A stretch of DNA of 64,000 bases from Paenibacillus cymbidii (GCF_004764705.1 NZ_SHLX01000022.1:1-64000), one strand, 5' to 3'. Shown: positions 33,247 to 43,468, numbered from the stretch's first letter. Numbers and translations: made by a program. The notes: a model not told the origin generated them from the letters alone.

Positions 33247-35816
33247 ATGACTTCCTCCAGCTTCGATTGGGATTCCTTCGTTCCGGTCGTTCCGCTTGTT
33301 GCACCAAGCAGCGGCAGCAGAGACCCGCTCAGTTCCTGCACCGTCGAATACACAAGCTCCTGATCGACCTGCTGCCGATACAGCCGGCGCTCGTACAGGC
33401 TGGAGCTGGCAAGCTCCCGCTTCACCGCAGCGGATACGCAGCGATAAGCGGCGCCGCTGCGCTCGACTAATTGCAGCTCCTCGAACACGTCGAGGATGAA
33501 GCGAACGGTAGCAACCGGCACCTGCGTCCGTCTGCTTATGTAAGCGGGCCAATCGGCGCCGCTTCCCGCTCCCGGCGGTCGCGCCAACGCGCCGTTCGTG
33601 CCCGTCAGCGCATGCAGCGTGCCGTACACGAGCTTGAAGCTGTCGCGGGACGGGATCACGCCTGCGGCTGCCGGTTCGGCGTCCGCCAGCAGCGCATACA
33701 CCCGCTGCGCGCCTGTCGCCTGCCGCAGCGCAGCCTGCAGCTGCTCCATGCGCTGCGGCAGCGTCAGCACGAGCAAATCCTTCACCGCCGCATAACCGGC
33801 CCGCTTCGCGATATCGTTCAGCGGCTTCATCGCATAAGCCGGCGTCTCCTGCGACGTGCCGTCGATGCCGGCGTCTGCCTGTACGCGCTCCGCCAGCCAT
33901 ACGGCCGGAGCCAGTTCCCCAGACGGCGGCTCGCCAAGCAGCGCGGCGTCTCCTGCGGCGAACAGCAGCACGCCGACGGCGCCGCCTTCGAACCGGTCGT
34001 CACCGAGCAGCGCGGCGAGCCGCTTCGGCACGTCTTTGGCGCCGCGCCAATCGAACAGCTGCTTGCGCCGTACCCGCACATCCTGCAGCATCAGCTGCGG
34101 CCGGCTCACGCCGTTCCACTCGTTGACCGCGAGCTCGCCGACAACGTCAAGCTGCGCCGTCGGCGACAGCTTGCGCGCCAGCTCCGCTTTGCCGAAGGCT
34201 ACCGCCTCAAGCGCGGGGGCGTCGCCGGCTTCCGGCGCGATCAGCAGCTTCAAGTGCTGCTGATCGCGCCCCATCTTGCGCATCTCGCGCACCAAGGCGC
34301 CGGCGAAGACGAACTTCGGCGCCGGATTGCCCATGCCGAACGGAGCGAGCCGCTGCATGTCGGCGATCGCGCCGAGCGTCGCATCGGCAAGGTCGCATGC
34401 GGCGTCCAGTTGCAGCTTCGGCGTCAAATCTTCGGCGCACAGCCACTCGCCGGCAAGCCGGCACAGCCTGTCCGCGAGCTCCGGCAATCGACTCGCGTCA
34501 AGCGTCATGCCGGCGGCGGAATAGTGGCCGCCGAAGTGCTCGAGCAAGTCGCTGCAAGCCGTCAGCGCGCGATGGATATCGAAGCCCGCGATCGATCGCG
34601 CGGAGCCTTTCGCCTTGCCGGTCGCGGGATCGATGCCGAGAATAATCGTCGGCCGGTAATACGCCTCAAGCACCTTCGAAGCCACAATCCCAATGACGCC
34701 GACGTTCCAGCCTTCCTGAGCCAGCACAATCACTTCCGGCACCCGTTTCCGCCCAAGCGGCCGCTCCTGCGCATCCGCTTCATCCGACTTCTCCGCAATC
34801 GATCGTTCCAGCATCGCGATCGCTTCCTGCGTCATGTCGTCGACCAGCCGCTGCCTGTCCTTGTTCAGGCCGTCCAGTTGGAACGCCAGATGGGCCGCTT
34901 CCTGCTCGTTGTCCGTCGTCAGCAGCGCCAGCGCGTCGCCGGCGCTCTCCAGCCGTCCGCTCGCGTTGATGCGCGGCGCCAGGCCGAACGCTACGTTCGT
35001 TGCCGTTACCGTGCGCCGGTCGGCGCCGGCTACGTCGAGCAGCGCCCGGATGCCGGGGTTCCCGGTTTCCCGCATGCGGGCGAGACCCAGCCGCACCAAC
35101 ACGCGGTTCTCGCCGGTAAGCGGCATCAGATCGGCGATGGTGCCGATGGTTGCCAGCTCCAGCAGCTCGACCGGGAATCGGCCGAGCAGCGCCTGAGCAA
35201 GCTTGAAGGCGACGCCGACGCCGGCCAAATGCTTGAACGGATACTTGCAGCCGGGCTGCTTCGGGTTGACGACGGCGCAGGCGTCCGGCAGCCGTTCCGG
35301 CGGTTCGTGATGATCCGTTACGATGACATCGACGCCGAGCGTTCGCGCATACGCCACTTCTTCCGCCGCGCTGATGCCCGTATCGACGGTGACGATCAGC
35401 CCGACGCCGGCGTCGCGCGCTTTCTCCAGCGCCAATCGGTTCAGTCCGTACCCTTCCTGAACGCGGTGCGGGATATACGTGTCAAAGTCGGCGCCCAATT
35501 GCCGGAACAGTCCGGTCATCAGCGCCGTGCTGCTGACGCCGTCGCAGTCATAGTCGCCGTAAACGCGAATTTTCGTCCCGTCCGCCAACGCCTGACGGAT
35601 GCGTGCGACGGCTTCCGTCATGCCGGCCAGTTCATACGGGTCGTGCATCGTTTGTTCATTGCCTTCCAAAAACAAGGCCGCCTGCTCCTTCGTCCGGATT
35701 CCCCGGACGACAAGCAGGCGGGCGAGCAAGAGGGACACCGAGGCGGCGTCCGCCAATTCCTTGACGACCGTTTCGTCGCAAGCGGCCACGTCCCATCTTG
35801 CCTTCGATTCCAGCAT
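33243..35816 (-). CDS. recJ: Single-stranded-DNA-specific exonuclease RecJ
   Basis: 857 residues, the long Bacillales form. DHH-family motifs: VYGDYDCDGVSSTAL (I), VTVDTGISA (II), VIVTDHHEPPERLPDA (III), DLMPLTGENR (IV), a DHHA1 part with FGGHYSAAGMTL, then an OB-fold and a C-terminal domain of about 280 residues specific to Firmicutes. It degrades 5'-ended single strands in repair. GGAGGGG precedes the ATG at 35816; a start 19 codons earlier is less well supported. Confidence 0.94.
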   Translation of the reverse strand: MLESKARWDVAACDETVVKELADAASVSLLLARLLVVRGIRTKEQAALFLEGNEQTMHDPYELAGMTEAVARIRQALADGTKIRVYGDYDCDGVSSTALMTGLFRQLGADFDTYIPHRVQEGYGLNRLALEKARDAGVGLIVTVDTGISAAEEVAYARTLGVDVIVTDHHEPPERLPDACAVVNPKQPGCKYPFKHLAGVGVAFKLAQALLGRFPVELLELATIGTIADLMPLTGENRVLVRLGLARMRETGNPGIRALLDVAGADRRTVTATNVAFGLAPRINASGRLESAGDALALLTTDNEQEAAHLAFQLDGLNKDRQRLVDDMTQEAIAMLERSIAEKSDEADAQERPLGRKRVPEVIVLAQEGWNVGVIGIVASKVLEAYYRPTIILGIDPATGKAKGSARSIAGFDIHRALTACSDLLEHFGGHYSAAGMTLDASRLPELADRLCRLAGEWLCAEDLTPKLQLDAACDLADATLGAIADMQRLAPFGMGNPAPKFVFAGALVREMRKMGRDQQHLKLLIAPEAGDAPALEAVAFGKAELARKLSPTAQLDVVGELAVNEWNGVSRPQLMLQDVRVRRKQLFDWRGAKDVPKRLAALLGDDRFEGGAVGVLLFAAGDAALLGEPPSGELAPAVWLAERVQADAGIDGTSQETPAYAMKPLNDIAKRAGYAAVKDLLVLTLPQRMEQLQAALRQATGAQRVYALLADAEPAAAGVIPSRDSFKLVYGTLHALTGTNGALARPPGAGSGADWPAYISRRTQVPVATVRFILDVFEELQLVERSGAAYRCVSAAVKRELASSSLYERRLYRQQVDQELVYSTVQELSGSLLPLLGATSGTTGTKESQSKLEEVI

Positions 35817-35882
35817 GCGATCCCCTCCTTGGGCTGTCTTTAAAGCCCCTGCCCCTGGCGAAGCGCCTTCCATTTCTCTCCA

Positions 35883-36842
35883 TCAATGAAGCAACGTCGG
35901 AAAGTCGTCCTGATCGAGGTCTATATTGCGTTTGTACGGATAGCCGGGATCGTACGGATTGACATGGATGAATACGTCGGAAACGTGATGGAACCGTTTC
36001 ATCAGATGAAGCTTGACGGACTTGGCGATATCGTGGCCTTCCGTCACCGTAATGCGCGGGTTGACGCTGATTTTGACATCGACGATCACGTAGTGGCCGT
36101 GCTCGCGAGCGCGCAAATCGTCCACTGCGATGACGCCTTTTACCCGTTGAATCGTTTCGAGCAATTCTTCCGCGTCTTCCTCGTGAAGCACATGATCCAT
36201 CGTATTGTGAATCGATTCCACCACCAGCTTGTATCCCTTGCGCAGCACCAATGCGGAAATAATGACGCCGGCGATCGGGTCCAGGTAGTACAGCTGCGGC
36301 ATATCGAACACGCTGCCGAGGATGGCGCCGCCAATGCCGGCCAGCGCCACGCCGGATGCGAATACCCCCGAACGATGCTCCGCCGTGTTCGTGGCCCATG
36401 CCGGGCGGGACAGTCGGTTGCCCTGCCGGAAGTTGTAGCGAAACATGGCTTCCTGTACCGCGAGCGCAACGACGATCGTGATGAGCGCGTTCAACTCCGG
36501 CGCTTTGTCCACGCCGGCGGCAATTTTTTTTAACGAGGTGAGGCCGATTTCGATACCCGCGATAAGCAGCACGACGGAAACGATAATCGTTGTAATCGAT
36601 TCCGCCTTGCCGCGATCGTACGGATGCTGGTCGTCCGCATGAAGCTTGGCCGATCGGATGCCGACCAGCGCGGCGATCGAGCCGGCTACTTCGGACGCCG
36701 AATGGGCGCTGTCCGCAAGGAGTGCCTTGCTTCCGGAAAGATAGCCTGCCACGCCCTTGACGGCGGTTAGCAACGAGCCTGCGAAAATGCCTGCCCAAGC
36801 GGCATATTCCGCCTGCGCCTGCTTGAAACGCTGATCTGACAA
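35883..36842 (-). CDS. Cation diffusion facilitator transporter
   Basis: About 319 residues. Six membrane segments, the metal site ADSAHSASEVAG, HPYDRGKAESI in the loop between segments II and III, and a cytosolic C-terminal domain with VDDLRAREHGHYVIVDVKI. Family members export Zn, Mn, Fe or Cd from the cell. The TTG at 36842 has GGGGGA nine bases upstream; the GTG three codons earlier overlaps that site. It lies between secF and recJ, as yrvD-like CDF genes do in some relatives. Confidence 0.87.
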   Translation of the reverse strand: MSDQRFKQAQAEYAAWAGIFAGSLLTAVKGVAGYLSGSKALLADSAHSASEVAGSIAALVGIRSAKLHADDQHPYDRGKAESITTIIVSVVLLIAGIEIGLTSLKKIAAGVDKAPELNALITIVVALAVQEAMFRYNFRQGNRLSRPAWATNTAEHRSGVFASGVALAGIGGAILGSVFDMPQLYYLDPIAGVIISALVLRKGYKLVVESIHNTMDHVLHEEDAEELLETIQRVKGVIAVDDLRAREHGHYVIVDVKISVNPRITVTEGHDIAKSVKLHLMKRFHHVSDVFIHVNPYDPGYPYKRNIDLDQDDFPTLLH

Positions 36843-36915
36843 GCTGGTCACTCCCCCACGATAAACCGCGTTCGCGTGTTGTCCGTTCCGGCGAACGGGC
36901 AGCGAATCGGTGCTG

Positions 36916-37827
36916 CTATTCTTTGGCCGGTGTCAGTTTCTTTGCCGTAACTGCCTTGTTCTTGAACAAAAACCAGAGCGGACTGGCGATACAAATCGAA
37001 GAATACGCGCCGCTCGTCAAGCCGATGATTTTGGCCAGGGCGAACAGCTTGATCGCTTCGCTGCCGAACAGGAACAAACAAACGGCGGCGATCAGAACCG
37101 TGACGACCGTATACACGTTGCGCGCCATCGTTTGCCATATGCTCTGATGGATGACGAGCGACAAATCTTCGGTCGTTTTCAGCTTGGCGAAACGGACGTT
37201 TTCGCGAATCCGGTCGAAGATGACGATTTTGTCGTTGATCGAATAACCGATCGTCGTCAGCACGGCGGCGATAAACGGCAGATTGACTTCAAAGCGGAAA
37301 ATGGCGAAAAAGGTGACGACCATAAATGCGTCATGCAAAATGGCGATGATCGCAGCAACGGCAAACCGCCATTCGAATCGGAACGAGACGTAAATGCAGA
37401 TCGCCAAGCTTGCAATCAGCACCGCATAAATCGCTTTACGGCCCAGTTCCTGCGCCATATCCGGCGACACGGCGTTCACTTCCTGCGATACCTGGGTGCC
37501 AAAGGCAGCCGAGAAGGCGTCTTTAACTTTCGTAGCCTCGACATCGCTCAGGATTTCGTCAAAGCGCAACGATACCATATTGCTGTTGTTGCCGCCTACC
37601 GTCAATTTGAACTTGCTGAAGCCGGCGTCACTCAGCGCCTTCTCTGCCGCTTCTTTCTCTACCGCTTTGCCTACGCTGACGTCGATTGACGTCCCCGCTT
37701 TGAAGTCGACGCCGAAGTGAAGGCCAACGATCGGAAGCAGGATAATGCCGACAAGCACAAGCACAAGGGAGATGGAAAAGAAGATGTTGCGGTGCTTCAT
37801 GAAGTCGAAACGATTGTTATAGGTCAC
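36916..37827 (-). CDS. secF: Protein translocase subunit SecF
   Basis: 303 residues, six membrane segments and a periplasm-side loop (KAGTSIDVSVG to EVNAVSP). Family block VVGTFSSICIASP-like is seen as GAYSSICIASPLW, and TIGYSINDKIVIFDRIREN is the conserved segment. With SecD it uses the proton gradient to help release exported proteins. Start is GTG with AAGGAGG nine bases before it, overlapping the secD end by 11 bp. In Bacillus subtilis the two are fused; here they are separate. Confidence 0.94.
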   Translation of the reverse strand: MTYNNRFDFMKHRNIFFSISLVLVLVGIILLPIVGLHFGVDFKAGTSIDVSVGKAVEKEAAEKALSDAGFSKFKLTVGGNNSNMVSLRFDEILSDVEATKVKDAFSAAFGTQVSQEVNAVSPDMAQELGRKAIYAVLIASLAICIYVSFRFEWRFAVAAIIAILHDAFMVVTFFAIFRFEVNLPFIAAVLTTIGYSINDKIVIFDRIRENVRFAKLKTTEDLSLVIHQSIWQTMARNVYTVVTVLIAAVCLFLFGSEAIKLFALAKIIGLTSGAYSSICIASPLWFLFKNKAVTAKKLTPAKE

Positions 37828-39049
37828 GGATTTCGGCCTCCTTCACACCGTAATAGCTCGGTTTCTTCCATACATTGCTGCGGATGAGCAAGTAAATGAG
37901 AAACCGCGAGAAAAAGACGTTGGTCAAAATACTGAGCGCAATACTGAGCAGCGTCGTCAAGGCAAAGCCGCGAATTGCGCCGTTGCCGACGTAATAAAGC
38001 ACGACGCCGGCGATAAAGTTCGTGATGTTGGCGTCCATAATCGTGCGGAACGAATGCTTGGAGCCGGACTTGAGCGCCGACAGCAGGCTCTTGCCGCTGC
38101 GGATCTCTTCCTTGATCCGTTCGTACGTGATGATGTTGGCGTCGACCGCCATCCCGATCGCCAGCACGAACGCCGCAATGCCGGGCAGCGTAAGCGTGAC
38201 GTTCATCAAATAAAAGACGAGCAGCAGCAGCCAGGTGAACGTAATCAGCGTAATGCTGGCGACGATGCCGGGCAGCCGATAGAAGAACAACATGAATGCC
38301 AGAATGATGATGGCGGCGATAACGCCCGCGCGCACCGTATCTTCCAGCGACAACTGGCCGAGCGACGCGCCTACGCTTTGCGTATATTTCTCCGTCAGCT
38401 TCAGCGGAAGCGCGCCAAGGTTGATCTTCTCGGCCAAGTCCTTCGCTTCCTGGTAGTCGAACTGGCCGGTGATCACGGCGGTGTTGCTGTCGATGACCTG
38501 ATTGACCGACGGACTGGAAATGCGCTCGTCGTCCATATAAATCGACAGTGTTTGTCCGAGCAGCCGCGTCGTAATATCCTTGAACTTCGCCGCGTCTTTC
38601 AGCTTGATTTCGACGATTGGCTGCGTGCCGTTCTGGTATTGCACTTTGGCTCCGCCGGGCACGAAGTCGCGGCCGTCCATTTCGACTTTGCCGTCCGGGC
38701 CTTTAAACGTCAGCGCGGACGGCTCCTTGAGCTTGTCCCGCACCTTCTGCTCGTCGGTAACGCCCGCCAGCCTGACGCGAATCCGGTCCTTGCCTTCGGT
38801 CGTAATTTCCGGTTCGGCGACGCCTTCCTTGTCGACGCGTTTCTCCAGACTTTTGGCCGTTTCGTGCAACGAATCTTTCGTCAGCACGCCGCCCTCATCG
38901 ATCGGCGTGGCGACATACAAAATTTCGAACCCGCCCTTCAAATCGAGCCCCAGCTTGATTCTGTCGAGCAACGCCGGACTGGTAACCCCGACCAGCGCCA
39001 GCATTACCACTACGATCAGTAAAAAAGCGACTAACCTGTTGACTTTCAT
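37817..39049 (-). CDS. secD: Protein translocase subunit SecD
   Basis: 410 residues. The first membrane segment (FLLIVVVMLALVGV) is followed by KLGLDLKGGFEILY, a large external domain, and five more segments with AFVLAIGMAVDANIITYERIKEE. It works with SecF at the Sec translocon. The ATG at 39049 begins MKVNRLVAFL; GAAGGGAG lies somewhat far upstream (about 13 bases). Confidence 0.94.
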   Translation of the reverse strand: MKVNRLVAFLLIVVVMLALVGVTSPALLDRIKLGLDLKGGFEILYVATPIDEGGVLTKDSLHETAKSLEKRVDKEGVAEPEITTEGKDRIRVRLAGVTDEQKVRDKLKEPSALTFKGPDGKVEMDGRDFVPGGAKVQYQNGTQPIVEIKLKDAAKFKDITTRLLGQTLSIYMDDERISSPSVNQVIDSNTAVITGQFDYQEAKDLAEKINLGALPLKLTEKYTQSVGASLGQLSLEDTVRAGVIAAIIILAFMLFFYRLPGIVASITLITFTWLLLLVFYLMNVTLTLPGIAAFVLAIGMAVDANIITYERIKEEIRSGKSLLSALKSGSKHSFRTIMDANITNFIAGVVLYYVGNGAIRGFALTTLLSIALSILTNVFFSRFLIYLLIRSNVWKKPSYYGVKEAEIRDL

Positions 39050-39153
39050 AATGGTGCTTTGTCTCCCTTCCAGACTCAATATTCCTATTATACCCACCCG
39101 CAAAATACGAGTCAATTTGCGCCATTTCGCAACGAAAAGCCGCTCTTGCGCGC

Positions 39154-39187
39154 AAAAAACCGGACAATCGGTCCTCACCTGTCCGGT
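39154..39187 (-). terminator. Terminator after the comN-like gene
   Basis: Arms accggaca and tgtccggt with a run of six T on the minus strand. It separates the comN-like gene from secD. Confidence 0.8.
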
Positions 39188-39221
39188 CGCGAGTCGAGGG
39201 CTTCGTCTGCCGTTCGCCGGC

Positions 39222-39710
39222 TCAGAAGCTTCCCCCTTTATAGGCGCGCATCGTCATCCAGTTCATGAATTGCGTCGATTTGAGCGACAAAATGTCGTTG
39301 ACGATCCGATGCAGTCCAGGAATGCCGGTTTTGTCGTACTTCTCGCTGACACAATCCCAGATGTCCTTGCCGCTTACGTGTTCGTAACCCAGCATATGAA
39401 ATTCGTCTGCTTTGCTGTGGCACAAATTTTCGATCGTGGCGTTGAGCCGGCTCTCGTCCTCAAGCTCTAGCGGTGCTTCCGCTTCCGCTTCGGCGGCTGC
39501 GGCAAGGCCCGCTTCTTCTACCGTCATGTCGCCCGGAAGCGGTTCCTGTCCCGGCTCGTTCTCCGCTGCCTGCGCGCCAGCCGGCTCGGCGGCGGCATCT
39601 TCTTCGGCACAAGCGGCATCCTCCGCTACCGGCCCGTCTTCGACGTCCGCAGTCGGCAACGCTTCCAGCGAATCCGCGCGATGCGGCGCTTCGTAATCCC
39701 GTTCCGTCAT
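39222..39710 (-). CDS. comN: ComN-like post-transcriptional regulator with acidic N-terminal extension
   Basis: 162 residues. The last 75 (ENLCHSKADEFHMLGYEHVS, DIWDCVSEKYDK, LSLKSTQFMNWMTM) match the Post_transc_reg family of ComN (YrzD), which in Bacillus subtilis promotes accumulation of comE mRNA. The position between spoVB and secDF is the same as yrzD. The first 80 residues are a low-complexity Ala/Glu/Pro stretch absent from the roughly 98-residue Bacillus protein. GGGGGAGG precedes the ATG by nine bases. Confidence 0.85.
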   Translation of the reverse strand: MTERDYEAPHRADSLEALPTADVEDGPVAEDAACAEEDAAAEPAGAQAAENEPGQEPLPGDMTVEEAGLAAAAEAEAEAPLELEDESRLNATIENLCHSKADEFHMLGYEHVSGKDIWDCVSEKYDKTGIPGLHRIVNDILSLKSTQFMNWMTMRAYKGGSF

Positions 39711-39878
39711 AATGGGAGACCTCCCCCTGAGTAACCGCACTTAAAGAGTATTCGCCGCAAACTCCCGGAATCCTTCCCGCCGGCCAGCCTTCAGACGCAA
39801 GTCATGAGCTTGGCCGCCTCCTGCATATCCATAACTATGGACAACGGGTACATGCCCGGGCGGAAAGAGGGTCGTTAC

Positions 39879-41456
39879 GTGAATCAGCTGAAACAATCGT
39901 TTATCAAAGGAACCATGATCCTGCTCGTCGCCGGCATCGTCAACCGCATTCTCGGCTTCCTTCCGCGCATCGCGCTGCCGCGGCTGATCGGCGCGGAAGG
40001 AGTCGGCCTGTACCAGCTCGGCTACCCGTTCCTCATCCTCATCCTGACGATTATTACGGGAGGCGTGCCGCTGGCCGTCGCCAAGCTGGTCGCCGAAGCC
40101 GACGCTGCCGGCGACGAGGCGCGCATCCGCCGCATCCTGCGTCTGTCGATGGCGCTGACCACGTCGCTGGGCGCGCTGTTCACCGCGCTCTGCCTGTTGT
40201 TTGCGCCGCTCATCATGCGTTATCTGCTGACGGATTCGCGGGTATACCTGACGTTCGTCTGCATGACGCCGATCATCGTGCTCGTCGGCATCTCGTCGGT
40301 CATGCGCGGCTACTTCCAGGGCCGGCAAAATATGATTCCCACCGCGGCGTCGCAAATCGCCGAAACGATCGCCCGCATCGTGGCCATGCTGCTGTTCGCG
40401 CAGATGCTGCTGCCGTTCGGCATCGAATATGCGGCAGCCGGCGCCATGATCGGCGTCACCGTGGGCGAGCTGATCGGCTTGCTCGTCACGCTCGTCTTTT
40501 ATTTCCGCAGCCGCAGCCGGTATGCCGCCGTCAGGCCGAAGCCGGAACCGGACGGAGGAAGCGACGGCAGCCGGGGGAACCGCCAGTTGATGCGCCATCT
40601 GCTGCGCATCGCCGTTCCGGTTACCGCCAGCCGCCTCGTCGGTTCGACCTCCTATTTGCTGGAGTCGATCTTCATTGCCCAGAGCCTGGCGCTTGCCGGT
40701 ATCCCTACCGCCATAGCAACCGCGCAATACGGCGCGCTGCAAGGAATGATTATTCCGATCCTGCTGCTGCCGAGCGCGCTTACATTCTCGCTGTCGACTT
40801 CACTCGTTCCGACGCTGTCGCAGGCCGCCGCCGCCGGCGACATGCGCACGATCCACAAACGGCTGCATCAGTCGCTGCGGCTTGCCCTCATTACCGGCGC
40901 ACCGTTCGCGGTCATCATGTTCGTGCTGGCCGAACCGTTATGTTACTACTTGTATCACAATACCGACATCGCCGTCATGTTGAAAATGATGGCACCGGTC
41001 GCGCTGTTCATTTATTTCCAGGCCCCGCTGCAGGCAGCGCTTCAGGCGCTGGATCGCCCGGGAACGGCGCTTGTCAACTCGTTCATCGGCTCCGCAATCA
41101 AGCTGACCTTGATCGTCGTGCTCGCCTCGCGGCCAAGCTACGGCATTCTGGGCGCGGTGCTGGCGATCAACATCAATATCGTCGCCGTTACGCTGCTCCA
41201 TTGGGCCAGCATAACCCGGCAGCTGAAATTCGGCATGCCTTCGGGTGAATTTGTCAAAGTCGGCGCCGCCATGCTGGCCATGGGCTTCGCCGCGTTCGTC
41301 GTGGAAACGAGCGGTTGGCCGGGCAACGGCGGCTGGCGGTTCGTCGCCGCTTCGCTTGCCGGAACGGCCGTTTACTTGGCCTGCGTCGCCTGGATGAAGC
41401 TGATCGACAAATATGACTTGCGCCGAATCCCGTTTCCGTGGACGTTCAAAAGGTGA
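39879..41456 (+). CDS. spoVB: Stage V sporulation protein B, MOP flippase
   Basis: 525 residues with about 14 membrane segments of the MATE/MOP fold, close in length to Bacillus SpoVB (518). Typical segments: GIVNRILGFLPRIALPRLIGAEGVG at the start (seen in part), SSVMRGYFQGRQNM and QAALQALDRPGTALVNS. It is needed for spore cortex formation and probably moves a peptidoglycan precursor across the membrane. The GTG at 39879 has AGAGGG about nine bases upstream. Confidence 0.93.
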   Translation: MNQLKQSFIKGTMILLVAGIVNRILGFLPRIALPRLIGAEGVGLYQLGYPFLILILTIITGGVPLAVAKLVAEADAAGDEARIRRILRLSMALTTSLGALFTALCLLFAPLIMRYLLTDSRVYLTFVCMTPIIVLVGISSVMRGYFQGRQNMIPTAASQIAETIARIVAMLLFAQMLLPFGIEYAAAGAMIGVTVGELIGLLVTLVFYFRSRSRYAAVRPKPEPDGGSDGSRGNRQLMRHLLRIAVPVTASRLVGSTSYLLESIFIAQSLALAGIPTAIATAQYGALQGMIIPILLLPSALTFSLSTSLVPTLSQAAAAGDMRTIHKRLHQSLRLALITGAPFAVIMFVLAEPLCYYLYHNTDIAVMLKMMAPVALFIYFQAPLQAALQALDRPGTALVNSFIGSAIKLTLIVVLASRPSYGILGAVLAININIVAVTLLHWASITRQLKFGMPSGEFVKVGAAMLAMGFAAFVVETSGWPGNGGWRFVAASLAGTAVYLACVAWMKLIDKYDLRRIPFPWTFKR

Positions 41457-41474
41457 ATCGCCGGCGCTGCCGGC

Positions 41475-42785
41475 TTACACCAGCACCCAGGCGACGTATG
41501 CCGTCGAAACCAGCAGCGATACGAGCGTAACCGGCACGCCGATTTTCAAAAAGTCGACGAAAGTAATGCGATATCCTTCCCGGCTCGCGATGCCGGCAGC
41601 GATCAGGTTGGCGGACGCGCCCACCAAAGTGCCGTTGCCGCCCAGGCAGGCGCCCAGCGCCAGCGACCACCAGACCGGCTCAAGCGCCGTGTCGGTTGCG
41701 TTCATCTGCACGCCAATATCCTGGACAAGCGGAATCATCGTCGCCACGAACGGAATGTTGTCGATCGTAGCCGACGCAATGCCCGATATCCACAGGATAA
41801 GCAGCGAAGTAAACGCGATGTTGCCTTCCGTTACTTGCATCACCGAAGTAGCCAGCTTGCCGATGATGCCGGATTCGACCAAACCGCCGACCAGTACGAA
41901 CAGCCCGGCAAAGAAAAAAATCGTCACCCACTCCACCGAGCGGAACGTTTCGTCCAGTTCCTCTTCCTTGACGCCGATCAGCATGAGCAGCGTCGCCCCG
42001 GCAACCGCAACGACCGCCGCCTCCACATGCAGCACGGCGTGCAGAAAAAAGCCGAGCAGCGTCAGCGCAAGCACGACAAGCGATTTGACCATCAGCTTGC
42101 GGTCGACGATATAAGCGCGGGCGTCGACATTCATCAGCTCTTGCTGGTGAATGCGGGACACGAGCAGGTGGGAGCGGTAGGCCCAAACGACGAGCAGCAG
42201 CGAAACGGCCAAAATGATGACAACCGGCGGACCCAGATGAATCAGAAAATCGTTGAAATCAAGGTTGGTCGCCGAGCCGATCATGATGTTCGGCGGGTCG
42301 CCGATCAAGGTGGCGGTGCCGCCGATGTTCGCGCTGATGATTTCGGAAACGAGAAACGGCAGCGGCGAAATATGCAGCACGCGCGCTATCGCTATCGTGA
42401 TCGGCACCATCAGCAGCACAACCGTTACGTTGTCGAGCAGCGCTGCGCCAACCGCCGTCATCAGCGACAGCAGCAGCAAGATGCGCGTCGGATTGCCTCC
42501 GGCCGCCTGCGCCGTTTTGATCGCCGCATATTGAAACATGCCGCTGCGGGCGGCAATGCCGACGAGCAGCATCATGCCGACGAGCAGGAAGATCGTCTGC
42601 CATTCGATATGGCGCTCGTAAGCCGCCTGCAAATCGACGATGCCCAGCACGACCATGAGCAGCGCCCCGGCGAGCGCAATAACGGCGCGGTTGATTTTTT
42701 CCGTCACGATCAACGCATAACAGAGCAAAAAAATGACTGCAGCAGCAATAACCTGCCACTTCTCCAGCTGGGATACGAGTTCCAA
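41475..42785 (-). CDS. ArsB/NhaD-type ion transporter
   Basis: 436 residues, about 11 membrane segments. The IT-superfamily repeats are visible as DNVTVVLLMVPITIA with IGGTATLIGDPPNIMIG in the first half and IDNIPFVATMIPL with LGGNGTLVGASAN in the second. These belong to ArsB/NhaD/CitM-like carriers. The substrate (arsenite, Na+/H+ or a dicarboxylate) cannot be decided; no ars genes are nearby. Start is TTG with AAGGATG upstream. It converges on spoVB with 18 bp between stops. Confidence 0.85.
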   Translation of the reverse strand: MELVSQLEKWQVIAAAVIFLLCYALIVTEKINRAVIALAGALLMVVLGIVDLQAAYERHIEWQTIFLLVGMMLLVGIAARSGMFQYAAIKTAQAAGGNPTRILLLLSLMTAVGAALLDNVTVVLLMVPITIAIARVLHISPLPFLVSEIISANIGGTATLIGDPPNIMIGSATNLDFNDFLIHLGPPVVIILAVSLLLVVWAYRSHLLVSRIHQQELMNVDARAYIVDRKLMVKSLVVLALTLLGFFLHAVLHVEAAVVAVAGATLLMLIGVKEEELDETFRSVEWVTIFFFAGLFVLVGGLVESGIIGKLATSVMQVTEGNIAFTSLLILWISGIASATIDNIPFVATMIPLVQDIGVQMNATDTALEPVWWSLALGACLGGNGTLVGASANLIAAGIASREGYRITFVDFLKIGVPVTLVSLLVSTAYVAWVLV

Positions 42786-42976
42786 ACGATCACATCCTTC
42801 GAACGGGTTTCTACTTCGACTATACTAAAAAATGCGGCGCCTGGCCAATACCGGCCTCTGCGGCTGGTCTACTGTCGCCTGCTTGGCCATACACTAGCAA
42901 TAAGCGGAAGAGACCGACGCGCGGCCGCAGCCGCTCATGTCCGTCTCGCCATATTTTTCCAGGGAGGGAAGGGAAC

Positions 42977-43372
42977 ATGATCGAAATCGTCAAACATTCG
43001 CGCGTCAAACTGTCTTCGCCGCTGCTCACCGGATTGACTTACGCTTTTTTCGCCATGGGGCTGCTGACGATCGTCGCGTCGCTCCTATTGCTGGCCACAA
43101 GCCAGCAGGAAGACGAGTTGCCGGTGTATGCGTATGTCATTCACGTTTTATCGCTGCTGCTTGGCGGATACGCGGCGGGCAAGCGCGCGGGACGAAGAGG
43201 CTGGTACTACGGCGGGGTGCTTGGCGTCTTGTACGCGTTGGTCGTCTGGCTTGTCGCCTTTCTCGGCTACGACCGCGGCTTGGACGCCCAGTCGCTGCTG
43301 TTTATCGGCATCGCTTTTTTGTCCGGCGCGCTTGGCGGCATGTTCGGCGTCAACGCATCCGGCCGCAAGTGA
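42977..43372 (+). CDS. yrzE: TIGR04086 family membrane protein (YrzE-like)
   Basis: 131 residues, four membrane segments (FAMGLLTIVASLLLLA, VIHVLSLLLGGYAAGKRAG, WYYGGVLGVLYALVVWLVAF, LLFIGIAFLSGALGGMFGV). The GGYAAGKRAGRRGW segment and the location near spoVB and yajC fit the YrzE family of unknown function. GGGAGGGAAGGG precedes the ATG. Confidence 0.82.
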   Translation: MIEIVKHSRVKLSSPLLTGLTYAFFAMGLLTIVASLLLLATSQQEDELPVYAYVIHVLSLLLGGYAAGKRAGRRGWYYGGVLGVLYALVVWLVAFLGYDRGLDAQSLLFIGIAFLSGALGGMFGVNASGRK

Positions 43373-43468
43373 GACTGCCATTTCCCCTTCCTGCGCAAAC
43401 TATGCTATAATGAGTTCGCTTGTCCAACCAATTGCGCAATAAAACCCGGATGGGGGACGTTTCGCGCC

